Assembly: GCA_017569285.1 (NCBI GenBank)
Contig: CP069419.1
Location: forward strand, 1,612,001 to 1,676,000
Direction: 5' to 3'
From: Clostridiales bacterium
GTDB taxonomy: Bacteria > Bacillota > Clostridia > Christensenellales > Aristaeellaceae
Length of the DNA: 64,000 bases
The first letter of the stretch is position 1. Every line of letters starts with the position of its first letter. Below are positions 39,428 through 47,905 of the stretch, one piece after another. Under the pieces are notes generated by a model, which made no database searches, was not told the DNA's origin, and saw nothing but the letters and a program-made list of their open reading frames with translations. The translations under genes and the position numbers were made by a program.

Positions 39428-41425
39428 ATGAAGAAATCCCTGTCAACCGTCCTGGCGCTGGTGCTGGCGCTGGTACTGTCCATCGGCTGCGTTGGATTCT
39501 CCGCGGCTGAAGAAGCGGCTGCTCCGGCCGGCCCCGTCGCGTACCTGATGTATGCGGACGCTGCCTGGGCCTATCAGTACTGGAGCGGAGACGCCCCGGA
39601 AGGCGTCACCCCCACGAATGTGGAAATCACCGGTCCCGGAGAATACACCGTCGGCCTGGAATTTGCTGAAGAAGCCCAGGGCCTGGCCTTTGCGGCCATC
39701 GGCATCAACGACGGCGAAATGAACCTGCCCGGCTACACCATCGAGCTGAAGGCGATCCGGGTCAACGGCGAAGCCATCGAAATCAAAAAGGGCTACACCT
39801 CTTCCGATGACGGAGTGGTCACCCGCATGAACATCTACAATGAATGGGTCGGCGAAGTCCCCTCCGATGCCCGTTCCTTTGACGGCAGCCTGTCGGATGC
39901 AGCCCCCATCATCGTGGATAAGGAAGCCTTTGCCGCGGTGAAGAGCGTGGAAGCGGACTTTGTCCTCCACCGCGCCACCGCCTATATCATGTACGCGGAT
40001 GCCGCCTGGGCAAACCAGTACTGGGGCGGCGCCGCTCCCGAAGGCATCACCGCGACGAATGTGGAAATCGCCGAACCCGGTGATTACACGGTTGCCCTGG
40101 AATTTGCCGCCCCGGCCGAAGGCCTGGCCTTCACCGCGCTGGGACTGACCAACGGCGAGCTTTCCTTCCCCGGCGCTTTCCTGAAGATCAACGCGATCCG
40201 GATCAACGGAGAGCCGATCGAATTCACCAAGGGCTATACCTCTTCCGATGACAAAGTCACCACCCGCATGAACATCTACAACGAATGGGTCGGGGAGCTG
40301 CCGGAAGATGCCCATTCCTTTGACGGCACCGTGGAAGACGCGAAGCCCGTCATTGTGGATAAGGAACTCTTCACCGGTGTTACGAAGTTCGAGGTGGACT
40401 TCACCCTGGTGCCCGTCACCGATACTGCCTACCTGATGTACGCGGACGCTGCCTGGGCCTATCAGTACTGGGGCGGGGACGCTCCAGAAGGTGTCACCGC
40501 CGCGAACGCGGAAATCACCGGCCCCGGAACCTACACCGTCGGCCTGGAATTCGCTGAAGAAGCCCAGGGCCTGGCCTTCAGCGCCGTGGGCGTCGTGAAC
40601 GGCGAAAAGACCTTCAACGGATATTTCATCAACGTCACCGATATCAAGGTCAACGGTGAGTCCATCGAAGTCGGCAAGGGCTACACCTCTTCCGATGACG
40701 GTATCTGCACCCGTGAGAACCTGTACAACGAATGGGTGTCCGAGCTGCCCGCCGACGCGCGCCGCGCGGACGGCGACCTGGAAGGCGCCGCTCCCATCGT
40801 TGTGGATAAGGAAGCTTTCGCCGCCGTGAAGAGCGTGGAAGTCACCTTCGACTACATTTACGGCAAGCCCGTCGTCAAGGATGACGACGCGCCGCTGACC
40901 GCCGAGGAAGCCGCCGAGCTCCAGAAGGTCGACTACAACGCCTACATCGGTGTGCAGAGCACCAGCTACATCTTCCGCAACACCTGGGACGAAGCCAACT
41001 ACGGCCGCGATTCCGAGAACGCCGAATTCTTCACCCACCTGGTGGGCTGGGATGCGGACAACAACGCGGTGGATTACGGCGGAACCTTTGAGGACGTGCT
41101 CCTGACCAAGGACGGCACCTACTCGGTCTCCCTCACCACCGGCGAGATGGGCTTCGGAACGGATGATACCTTCCGTATGCTGTTCGTCTCCACGGAAATC
41201 CCCTCCAAGCTGGTGAAGGACGGCTATGTCACCATCAGCGATGTCAAGACCAAGATCGGTGACGCAGCCACCCGGGACTACACGGATGTGGATGTCTCCG
41301 GCACCTATGCCCGCATCGTCATCATCGATGAATACAACCGCGGCGACGCGCCCTTCGGCTACACCGTTCCCGGCGCGAACACCGCCATCACCATTACCTT
41401 TACCGTCACCGGCCTGACCGAGTGA
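39428..41425 (+). CDS. Secreted protein with three tandem beta-rich modules, candidate carbohydrate-binding protein
   Basis: A 665-residue exported protein with a cleavable signal peptide (cleavage after about residue 27) and no enzyme motif. Three modules of about 145 residues repeat with strong identity; each starts with MYADAAWAYQYW and contains GYTSSDD and NLYNEWV/NIYNEWV motifs (starts near 38, 183 and 333). A diverged fourth module of about 160 residues closes the protein. The same module forms the tail of the GH5 enzyme at 45845. Conserved Trp/Tyr residues at the start of each repeat would suit sugar stacking. It is acidic and has no wall anchor. Function is inferred from context. Confidence 0.8.
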   Translation: MKKSLSTVLALVLALVLSIGCVGFSAAEEAAAPAGPVAYLMYADAAWAYQYWSGDAPEGVTPTNVEITGPGEYTVGLEFAEEAQGLAFAAIGINDGEMNLPGYTIELKAIRVNGEAIEIKKGYTSSDDGVVTRMNIYNEWVGEVPSDARSFDGSLSDAAPIIVDKEAFAAVKSVEADFVLHRATAYIMYADAAWANQYWGGAAPEGITATNVEIAEPGDYTVALEFAAPAEGLAFTALGLTNGELSFPGAFLKINAIRINGEPIEFTKGYTSSDDKVTTRMNIYNEWVGELPEDAHSFDGTVEDAKPVIVDKELFTGVTKFEVDFTLVPVTDTAYLMYADAAWAYQYWGGDAPEGVTAANAEITGPGTYTVGLEFAEEAQGLAFSAVGVVNGEKTFNGYFINVTDIKVNGESIEVGKGYTSSDDGICTRENLYNEWVSELPADARRADGDLEGAAPIVVDKEAFAAVKSVEVTFDYIYGKPVVKDDDAPLTAEEAAELQKVDYNAYIGVQSTSYIFRNTWDEANYGRDSENAEFFTHLVGWDADNNAVDYGGTFEDVLLTKDGTYSVSLTTGEMGFGTDDTFRMLFVSTEIPSKLVKDGYVTISDVKTKIGDAATRDYTDVDVSGTYARIVIIDEYNRGDAPFGYTVPGANTAITITFTVTGLTE

Positions 41426-41440
41426 CAGACTCTCCTCCTT

Positions 41441-41480
41441 GCGGCGGCGCGGATTCCGGCATCCCGGGAAGCGCCGCCGC
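41441..41480 (+). other. Intercistronic stem-loop
   Basis: GCGGCGGCGC and GCGCCGCCGC form a perfect 10-bp GC-only stem between the repeat-protein gene and the permease gene, followed by only a short mixed pyrimidine tract. It may stabilise the upstream mRNA or lower downstream expression. Confidence 0.65.
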
Positions 41481-41524
41481 TTCTTCCCTTTCCTGCGCAT
41501 TTGAAAAAGGAGTGACCCACCGCG

Positions 41525-43015
41525 ATGGGAGTTTCCGGAAATAACGTTCTTCCGGCAGGGGAAAAGCAGGGCTTCGGGCAGAAGGCCGCGCTCTGGATTT
41601 TCCGGGCCGCCGCCCTGCTTACCGGAATGGCCATGTTCTTCCCGCCGGCCAATCCCGGCCGGATCAGCGAGAAGATCAACCAGGCTTCCAGTCTCTTCAC
41701 CACCGGCGTCAGCCGGGGAACCATCACCAACAGCATGGGCCGGATCCTGCGGTCCCAGTGGATCCAGGATGCGGATATCACACTGCTGATGATTGCCTGC
41801 ATCGTTGTCATGGTGGGCGTCATCGCCTGCGCTGCCGGAGCCTGCATGAGCCTGGGCAACCGGAAGATGCGCCGCCGGGGCCTGCTGTTTCCGCTCTTCG
41901 GCGCGCCGGTCATGGCCGCCGGCCTGCTGCTGATCCACCGGGCGTATTCCAATATGCTCGCCCACGGGGAAGAAGTTGGAAAGCTGGATACCATCAAAAT
42001 CCTCCTGCCGGACGGCTTCACCGCCTTCTGTGTATTCGCCGGCCTCCTGTTCGTCTCGGCCCTGGTTGCCTTCCTGGCCACCCCGCCGGAGAAGAACCCG
42101 GAAGTCCGGATGGAAATGGAGGAAAAGTACCGCCTGTTCCTGATGATGCTCCCGGTCATCCTGCTTTCCTTCATCTTTGCCTACCTGCCCATCTGGGGCT
42201 GGCGCTTCGCGTTCTTTGACTACAAGCCCGGCGGCGCCATCGGGGCGGACAACTTCGTCGGCCTGAAGTGGTTCGCTTCGCTCTTCACCGATCCGGCCAC
42301 CGTCACCGACCTGGTGCGCGTCCTGCGGAATACGCTCATCATGTCCGGCCTGGGCATCCTCACCTCGTGGCTGCCCATCGCCTTCGCCGTGCTGCTGGCG
42401 GAAATCCGTTCCACCAAATTCCAGCGGACCGTGCAGACGCTGACCACCATCCCCAATTTCATCTCCTGGGTCCTGGTCTACGCCATCGCGATCTGTATCT
42501 TCTCCACGGACGGATTTGTCAACAGCTTCCTCACCAATGTGCTGCACCAGACCGGTGCGAACACCAACTACCTGCAGATCGCGGACCACACCTGGCTGAA
42601 GATGCTCCTCTGGGGCACCTGGAAGGGAGTCGGCTGGAGCGCGATCGTCTATATCGCGGGCATCGCCGGTATCGACCAGCAGCTCTATGAAGCCGCCCGC
42701 GTGGACGGTGCGAACCGTTTCCGCTGCATCTGGCATATCACGATTCCCGGCCTGGTCCCGACCTATATGGTCATGCTCCTCATGAGCATCGCGGGCATCC
42801 TGTCCAACGGTATGGAGCAGTACCTGGTCTTTGAAAACGCGATGAACAAGGATGTCATCGAGGTCCTGGACCTGTATGTATACCATATCGGTATCGGGCA
42901 GAACCAGATCCCGCTGTCCACGGTCGTCGGAATCTCCAAGTCCCTCATCGGTGTAACACTGCTCTTCGCCGCCAACGGAATCTCCCGGGCTATCCGCGGC
43001 GAAAGCATCATATAA
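41525..43015 (+). CDS. Sugar ABC transporter permease, LplB type, with extended N-terminus
   Basis: A 496-residue membrane protein. The C-terminal 300 residues form a standard LplB/YtcP-type permease with the EAA loop YEAARVDGANRFRCIWHI. The N-terminal 180 residues carry about three to four additional hydrophobic helices that ordinary LplB (about 310 residues) lacks. AAAGGAG precedes the ATG by 12 bases. It pairs with the LplC-type gene 14 bases downstream and the binding protein at 44015. Confidence 0.9.
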   Translation: MGVSGNNVLPAGEKQGFGQKAALWIFRAAALLTGMAMFFPPANPGRISEKINQASSLFTTGVSRGTITNSMGRILRSQWIQDADITLLMIACIVVMVGVIACAAGACMSLGNRKMRRRGLLFPLFGAPVMAAGLLLIHRAYSNMLAHGEEVGKLDTIKILLPDGFTAFCVFAGLLFVSALVAFLATPPEKNPEVRMEMEEKYRLFLMMLPVILLSFIFAYLPIWGWRFAFFDYKPGGAIGADNFVGLKWFASLFTDPATVTDLVRVLRNTLIMSGLGILTSWLPIAFAVLLAEIRSTKFQRTVQTLTTIPNFISWVLVYAIAICIFSTDGFVNSFLTNVLHQTGANTNYLQIADHTWLKMLLWGTWKGVGWSAIVYIAGIAGIDQQLYEAARVDGANRFRCIWHITIPGLVPTYMVMLLMSIAGILSNGMEQYLVFENAMNKDVIEVLDLYVYHIGIGQNQIPLSTVVGISKSLIGVTLLFAANGISRAIRGESII

Positions 43016-43028
43016 GGAGGTGCGGAAG

Positions 43029-43985
43029 ATGGGCAGGAAAGAAACTGAAGGCACCATGCACATCCGGCGCACCGCCGGCGACAGGATTTTCGAAACCTCC
43101 GTGATCATCCTGTTCGTGCTGTTTACGTTTATCTGCATATTCCCGTTCTACTATCTGCTGATCAACACGATCTCGGATAACGACCTGGTTACCAGCGGAC
43201 GGGTGAACTTCTTCCCGATGCTGAAGGACGCGGCCGGGAACGGCGTGTTCGGCGCTCATTTCAACAACTACACCGCGCTCCGTAATGTGCAGGACCTGGG
43301 CTCCAGCGTGCTGGTCACCGTCGCGCGCACCATTCTCGGCACCGCGCTGATGGTGATTACTTCCGCCTGGGCCGGCTACCTGGTCACCAAGCAGAAGATG
43401 TGGAAGCGCTCCTTCTGGTACCGCTTCCTGGTCGTCACGATGTATTTCAACGCGGGCCTCATCCCGTGGTATATGAACATGCTGATGATGGGCCTCACGG
43501 ACAACTTCCTGGCCTATATCATCCCCAGCATGGTGGCGCCCTACAACATCATCCTGGTCAAAACCTACATCGAATCCATCCCGTCTTCGCTGGAGGAAAG
43601 CGCGGTTATCGACGGCGCGTCCACCCTCACGGTCTGGCGGAAAATCATTGTCCCGCTGAGCATTCCGATCCTCGCGACCATCGCGATCTTCGGCGCGGTC
43701 GGCAACTGGAACTCCTTCCAGGATTCCCTGCTGCTGATGAACAACCGTCCGGACCTGTATACCCTGCAGCACCGGCTGTATATCTACCTCAATTCTTCCA
43801 GCAACCTCGGCGCGATGATGAGCCAGGGTGGAAACATCAGTGAGCAGGCTGCTGCCAGCATGCTGAACCAGCGGGTTATCCAGTACACGGTTTCCATGGT
43901 ATCCATCATCCCGATCCTGCTGGTATACCCCTTCATGCAGCGGTATTTTGTCAAGGGTATCATGCTTGGGGCGGTAAAAGGATGA
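43029..43985 (+). CDS. Sugar ABC transporter permease, LplC type
   Basis: A 318-residue permease with about six helices and the EAA loop EESAVIDGASTLTVWRKI. It is the second permease of a carbohydrate uptake type-1 importer for complex oligosaccharides. The ATG at 43029 is preferred over a GTG at 43020 because AAGGAGG (43013-43019) is then correctly spaced. No ATPase gene is in the cluster; as in many Gram-positives, a shared MsmK-type ATPase elsewhere would energise it. Confidence 0.92.
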   Translation: MGRKETEGTMHIRRTAGDRIFETSVIILFVLFTFICIFPFYYLLINTISDNDLVTSGRVNFFPMLKDAAGNGVFGAHFNNYTALRNVQDLGSSVLVTVARTILGTALMVITSAWAGYLVTKQKMWKRSFWYRFLVVTMYFNAGLIPWYMNMLMMGLTDNFLAYIIPSMVAPYNIILVKTYIESIPSSLEESAVIDGASTLTVWRKIIVPLSIPILATIAIFGAVGNWNSFQDSLLLMNNRPDLYTLQHRLYIYLNSSSNLGAMMSQGGNISEQAAASMLNQRVIQYTVSMVSIIPILLVYPFMQRYFVKGIMLGAVKG

Positions 43986-44014
43986 TAAAAAAACAGGAAA
44001 GAAGGAAAAAAACT

Positions 44015-45775
44015 ATGAAAAAATGGTTGGCACTGATCCTGGCCGCCATGATGGCGCTGGCCGTCCTGGGCGGAGCCTTCGCGGACGCAGAAGACGACGC
44101 GTATGCCCGCCTGGAGGAAGTCGGCGTCTATGACGGCGAACCGATCACTCTCAATGTCTACAGCCAGCTGGCGAACTATTCCGGACTCCAGGGTCACTGG
44201 AGCGCGGACCTCCTGCTGGACAAGTACAATGTACGCATCAATATCATCCCCGATTCCGACGGAACCTACGCCACCCGTATGGAAAGCGGCAACCTGGGCG
44301 ATATCGTCGTCTGGGGCGCGGACGGGGACCAGTACCAGGCCGCCGTGGCCCAGGGCCTGCTCCTGGACTGGGAAGAGGACGGACTGGCGGAAGAATACGC
44401 TCCCTATATCTGGGAAAACTACCAGACCGCGCTGGAGGCCAACCGGGCCAAGAACAGCGACGGGAAAATCCACGGTTTCGGCCACAATGTCGCGCTGAAA
44501 GCCGGCAGCCATGAAAATTTCTTCTACACCTGGGATATCCGCTGGGATCTGTACCAGCAGCTGGGATGCCCGCCCGTAAAGAACCTGGATGAGCTGGCGG
44601 ACCTCTTCGTGAAGATGAAGGAAATCTGCCCCGTTGACGAGAACGGAAATGAGACGTATGCCATCTCCATCTGGCCGGACTGGGACGGCAACATGGTCAT
44701 GTACGTCAAGGCCCTGGCTACCGCCTACTATGGCTGGGATGAATTCGAACTGGGCCTGATCAATACGGAAACCGGCGAGTTCCAGGGCTGCCTGCAGCCG
44801 GACGGCATGTACATTGAGATGCTGCGCTTCTTCAACAAGCTGTTCCGCGCCGGGCTGCTGGATCCGAACTCTGCCAGCCAGACCTATACCACCATGGGTG
44901 AAAAGGTCAAGGCCGGCGGCACCTTCTGGTCCATCTTCAATTATGCGGGTTCCCTGATCTTCAACACCCCCGAGCACCTGGAAGCGGGCAAGTATATGTA
45001 CACCTTTGTCCCGGAAGAGGCGACCCCCATTTCCTACGGCCTGTCCCTCTCCGGCGGCAACCGCATCTGGAGCATCGGCGCGGACGCGGAATACCCGGAA
45101 GTATGCCTGGCCGTCATCAACTGGCTGGCCACGCCGGAAGGCGCCCTCACCATGCTGTATGGTCCGAAAGGCCTGACCTGGGATTACAATGAAGAAGGCG
45201 GAACGTATTTCACTGCGCTGGGCCGCAAAACCAACAACGATCCCTCCTTTGACATGTCCGGCACCACCGTTATCGGACCGCGGACCGGAACCGCCTATCC
45301 GCAGACCGGCACCTACAATGACGGCGCGCTGCAGATCAACAACTCCACGCTGACCGCAAGCCAGCAGAACCCGGACAGCAAGCTGCAGGAAACCCTGGAC
45401 AAGGCCGGCTGGGTCAGCGTCCTGACCGATGACATATACCCGATCCAGCAGGCATGGTGCGACTGGGCCGGCGCGGCCGACACCCAGCAGTACCTGGAAA
45501 ACCATCCCTACAAGGTCATGCTGGATAAAGGCACCTATGCCCCGGCCACCCGGGACGGCGCGCTGGACGTAAAATGGAGCCAGATCCAGACGGCCGTCGT
45601 CACCTGGTCCTGGCGCGCGATCTATGCCGCCAACGATGGCGCGTTTGACGGTATGATCCAGCAGATGATCAATCAGGCCAACGGCTACGGCTACGCGGAC
45701 TGTGTCGCCTGGTGCGAAGAGCAGGCAGCGCTGTGCTGGGCTGCCCAGCAGGCGCAGGCTGCCGCCGCGGAATAA
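44015..45775 (+). CDS. Sugar ABC transporter substrate-binding protein, LplA type
   Basis: A 586-residue exported binding protein. The signal peptide (KKWLALILAAMMALAVLGGAFA) lacks the lipobox Cys normal for Gram-positive binding proteins. The mature part has the long LplA/LipO-type fold with many Trp and Tyr (WSADLLLDKYNV, FYTWDIRWDLYQQLG) suited to sugar stacking. AAGAAGGA lies nine bases before the ATG; the longer frame from 43982 overlaps the permease stop codon. It is followed by a strong terminator that separates it from the GH5 gene. Confidence 0.9.
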   Translation: MKKWLALILAAMMALAVLGGAFADAEDDAYARLEEVGVYDGEPITLNVYSQLANYSGLQGHWSADLLLDKYNVRINIIPDSDGTYATRMESGNLGDIVVWGADGDQYQAAVAQGLLLDWEEDGLAEEYAPYIWENYQTALEANRAKNSDGKIHGFGHNVALKAGSHENFFYTWDIRWDLYQQLGCPPVKNLDELADLFVKMKEICPVDENGNETYAISIWPDWDGNMVMYVKALATAYYGWDEFELGLINTETGEFQGCLQPDGMYIEMLRFFNKLFRAGLLDPNSASQTYTTMGEKVKAGGTFWSIFNYAGSLIFNTPEHLEAGKYMYTFVPEEATPISYGLSLSGGNRIWSIGADAEYPEVCLAVINWLATPEGALTMLYGPKGLTWDYNEEGGTYFTALGRKTNNDPSFDMSGTTVIGPRTGTAYPQTGTYNDGALQINNSTLTASQQNPDSKLQETLDKAGWVSVLTDDIYPIQQAWCDWAGAADTQQYLENHPYKVMLDKGTYAPATRDGALDVKWSQIQTAVVTWSWRAIYAANDGAFDGMIQQMINQANGYGYADCVAWCEEQAALCWAAQQAQAAAAE

Positions 45776-45787
45776 AACGGCCCCTGC

Positions 45788-45820
45788 GCGGCCTGCCCCG
45801 GCGGGGCAGGCCGCATTTTT
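45788..45820 (+). terminator. Terminator between the binding-protein and GH5 genes
   Basis: GCGGCCTGCCCC pairs with GGGGCAGGCCGC around GGC, followed by ATTTTT. The next ATG is only 25 bases further on, with no room for a separate promoter, so the GH5 gene depends on read-through. Confidence 0.88.
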
Positions 45821-45844
45821 ACCGGAAAGGCAGTGAAATATTAG

Positions 45845-47623
45845 ATGAGAACCTTTTTGATGATCCTGTGCGCCGCGATGTCGCTGCTCCTGGTCCTCTG
45901 CGGCTGTGCCGCCGCGGAAGAAGCGCCGGAAAACGCCATTGAAATGAGCCGGCGGATGGGCAACGGCATCAACCTGGGAAACACGATGGAGGCCTGCAAC
46001 AACGGGAAATACAGTTCCATGAACCTGCAGCCCCCGTCCTTTTATGAAATTTACTGGGGCCAGCCGATCACCACACCCGAAATGCTGCAGGGCATGAAGG
46101 CCTGCGGCTTTGATACCATCCGGATCCCCGTGGCCTGGATGACCAACGCCACCCACCTGGCCCAGGGGGACTACACCATCTCGGAAGCCTATATGGACCG
46201 GGTGGAGGAAATCGTGAACTACGCGCTGGACGCCGGCATGATCGTCATCATCAACGATCACTGGGACGGCGGCTGGTGGGGCATGTTCGGCTCCGATACC
46301 GAAGAAACCCGGAACCTGGCCATGGAAGCCTATACCGGCATGTGGAAACAGCTGTCCGAGCGCTTCGGCAAATACGACTGGCGCCTGGTTTTTGAAAGCG
46401 CAAACGAGGAGCTGGGCGCCCGGTTCGACGAGGACTCCCCGCTGTACTGCGATGACTCGATTGCCCATACCATGCCGGATGACCAGCGGTATGCGCTCAC
46501 CAACAAGGTCAACCAGGTTTTCGTGGATACCGTACGCGCCTCCGGCGGAAATAATGCGGACCGCTTCCTGCTTATCGCGGGATTCGGCACGGATATCGAC
46601 CGTACGTCCGACACCCGCTTTCAGATGCCGCAGGATTCCGCGGACGGCCGGCTGCTGCTCTCCGTGCATTATTACGGCCCCTGGAGCTACTGCGGCGCCA
46701 CTTCGGCCAAGGGCGCGACCCTGTGGGGAAAGAAGAAGGATTTCGAAGAAATGTATTCCATCCTCAGCCGCCTGAAGAAGTTCACGTCGGCCGGCTATGG
46801 AATCGTCATCGGTGAATACGGCGCGCTGACGGGCAGCGATGGCATCATGAAGAAGAACGCCCCGGCCTATCACGAAGCGTTCCTCAACTGCTGCGATGCC
46901 CTGGACCTGGCCAGCTGCCTGTGGGACTGCAGCGGGTTCTTTGTCCGCCGGGAACTCCGGATTCCCGAGGAAGAGATGGCGGCGGTCTATGCCGGCCGGA
47001 ACGCGGCATCCGAAGCCGGCCGGGATTACAGCGAAATCGCCGCGGCGGGAAAAGCCGCCTTTGACGCGATGGTCGCGGCCGCCCCGGATTCCCTCGTCGA
47101 AAACGCTCTGAACGTCACCCCGGACAGCTGTGTCGCCTGGATCATGTTCAGCGGCGGCGACTGGGCAGCCAGCTACAGCGTGGGCGATATCTATACGCCG
47201 GATTCTATCACCCCCGGTATCGTTCCAACGGACGTGGAAATCACCGGCCCCGGTGAATATACCGTCGCGCTGGATTTTACCGGCACGGACAAGGGATACG
47301 CTTCCAATACCGCCTTCTCCGCGATCGGTATCTCCAACGGGGAGCAGAAGTTCCCGGGCTACTGCATTTACTTCACGGAAGTCATCGTCAACGGGGAGCC
47401 CCTGAAGCTGAAAGGGCGCAACTATACCTGCTCCGATGACGGAAAGTGCACCCGCAGTAACCTGTACAACGAATGGGTGGACATCAAAAACGCCCGGAGC
47501 GGCGCGCGTGTCCTCTACGGGGACCTCACCGGCATCTCCGCCACGGTCCTGGACCGGGAAGCGCCGGCCATGCAGCAGATCCGAACCCTGGAGATCACCT
47601 TCCGCTACGAACCCCGGAAATAA
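45845..47623 (+). CDS. GH5 endoglucanase lipoprotein with a C-terminal beta-module
   Basis: A 592-residue enzyme predicted to cleave internal beta-1,4-glucan bonds. The signal peptide ends in LVLCGC, a lipobox, so the enzyme should be lipid-anchored. The GH5 barrel starts at MGNGINLGNTMEA; the acid/base is Glu188 in ESANEE and the nucleophile is Glu324 in VIGEYGAL, with conserved HYYGPW between them. Residues about 428-592 repeat the module of the protein at 39428 (GPGEYTVALDF, YTCSDDGKCTRSNLYNEWV). Mannanase or xyloglucanase activity cannot be excluded within GH5. It stands behind a terminator in the same operon. Confidence 0.9.
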   Translation: MRTFLMILCAAMSLLLVLCGCAAAEEAPENAIEMSRRMGNGINLGNTMEACNNGKYSSMNLQPPSFYEIYWGQPITTPEMLQGMKACGFDTIRIPVAWMTNATHLAQGDYTISEAYMDRVEEIVNYALDAGMIVIINDHWDGGWWGMFGSDTEETRNLAMEAYTGMWKQLSERFGKYDWRLVFESANEELGARFDEDSPLYCDDSIAHTMPDDQRYALTNKVNQVFVDTVRASGGNNADRFLLIAGFGTDIDRTSDTRFQMPQDSADGRLLLSVHYYGPWSYCGATSAKGATLWGKKKDFEEMYSILSRLKKFTSAGYGIVIGEYGALTGSDGIMKKNAPAYHEAFLNCCDALDLASCLWDCSGFFVRRELRIPEEEMAAVYAGRNAASEAGRDYSEIAAAGKAAFDAMVAAAPDSLVENALNVTPDSCVAWIMFSGGDWAASYSVGDIYTPDSITPGIVPTDVEITGPGEYTVALDFTGTDKGYASNTAFSAIGISNGEQKFPGYCIYFTEVIVNGEPLKLKGRNYTCSDDGKCTRSNLYNEWVDIKNARSGARVLYGDLTGISATVLDREAPAMQQIRTLEITFRYEPRK

Positions 47624-47678
47624 AGCTCTGTACGGTTTGCAAACTGCAAACGTTTAACTGCAGCGCTTTCATACCGAT

Positions 47679-47710
47679 CATCCCCCATGGAGTCCATGGG
47701 GGATATTTTT
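47679..47710 (+). terminator. Terminator after the GH5 gene
   Basis: ATCCCCCATGG pairs with CCATGGGGGAT around AGT, followed by ATTTTT. A few bases upstream (47646-47658) GCAAACGTTTAAC is a LacI-operator-like half-palindrome of uncertain meaning. Confidence 0.88.
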
Positions 47711-47813
47711 GCATATTCCGGTCAGTTTTTTTCCGGATCTGAAATCCGCTTCCTTTCTTGCTTTTCACGGTTTTATGCAGAATTTTTGTCAATATGCTTC
47801 CCTTTTCATTTTT

Positions 47814-47826
47814 TATACACTGTATA
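47814..47826. promoter_or_regulatory. Palindromic operator candidate upstream of the CE15 gene
   Basis: TATACA-C-TGTATA is a perfect inverted repeat around one base, 80 bp before the ATG, in an AT-rich stretch that also contains TTGTCA (47787-47792). No well-spaced -35/-10 pair can be fixed, but the palindrome lies where a promoter is expected. Confidence 0.45.
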
Positions 47827-47905
47827 CAACAAAAAAGGGGCCGCCCCGGATCTGGAGGAGCCGGTGCGGTCCGGGAAAACCAGATATGGAAAGGGAGAGG
47901 GAACC

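Noticed and set aside
39443-43138. A 1231-codon minus-strand open frame opposite the repeat protein and LplB
   Set aside because: Gly/Asp/Arg-rich shadow of codon-biased genes; its apparent repeats just mirror the repeats of the real protein.
43784-46873. A 1029-codon minus-strand open frame opposite the binding protein and GH5 genes
   Set aside because: No start signal, no recognisable domain, and it conflicts with genes that have intact catalytic motifs.
47646-47675. A cre-like or LacI-like operator after the GH5 gene
   Set aside because: Only part of either consensus is matched and it lies before a terminator, so it is not listed as a separate site.
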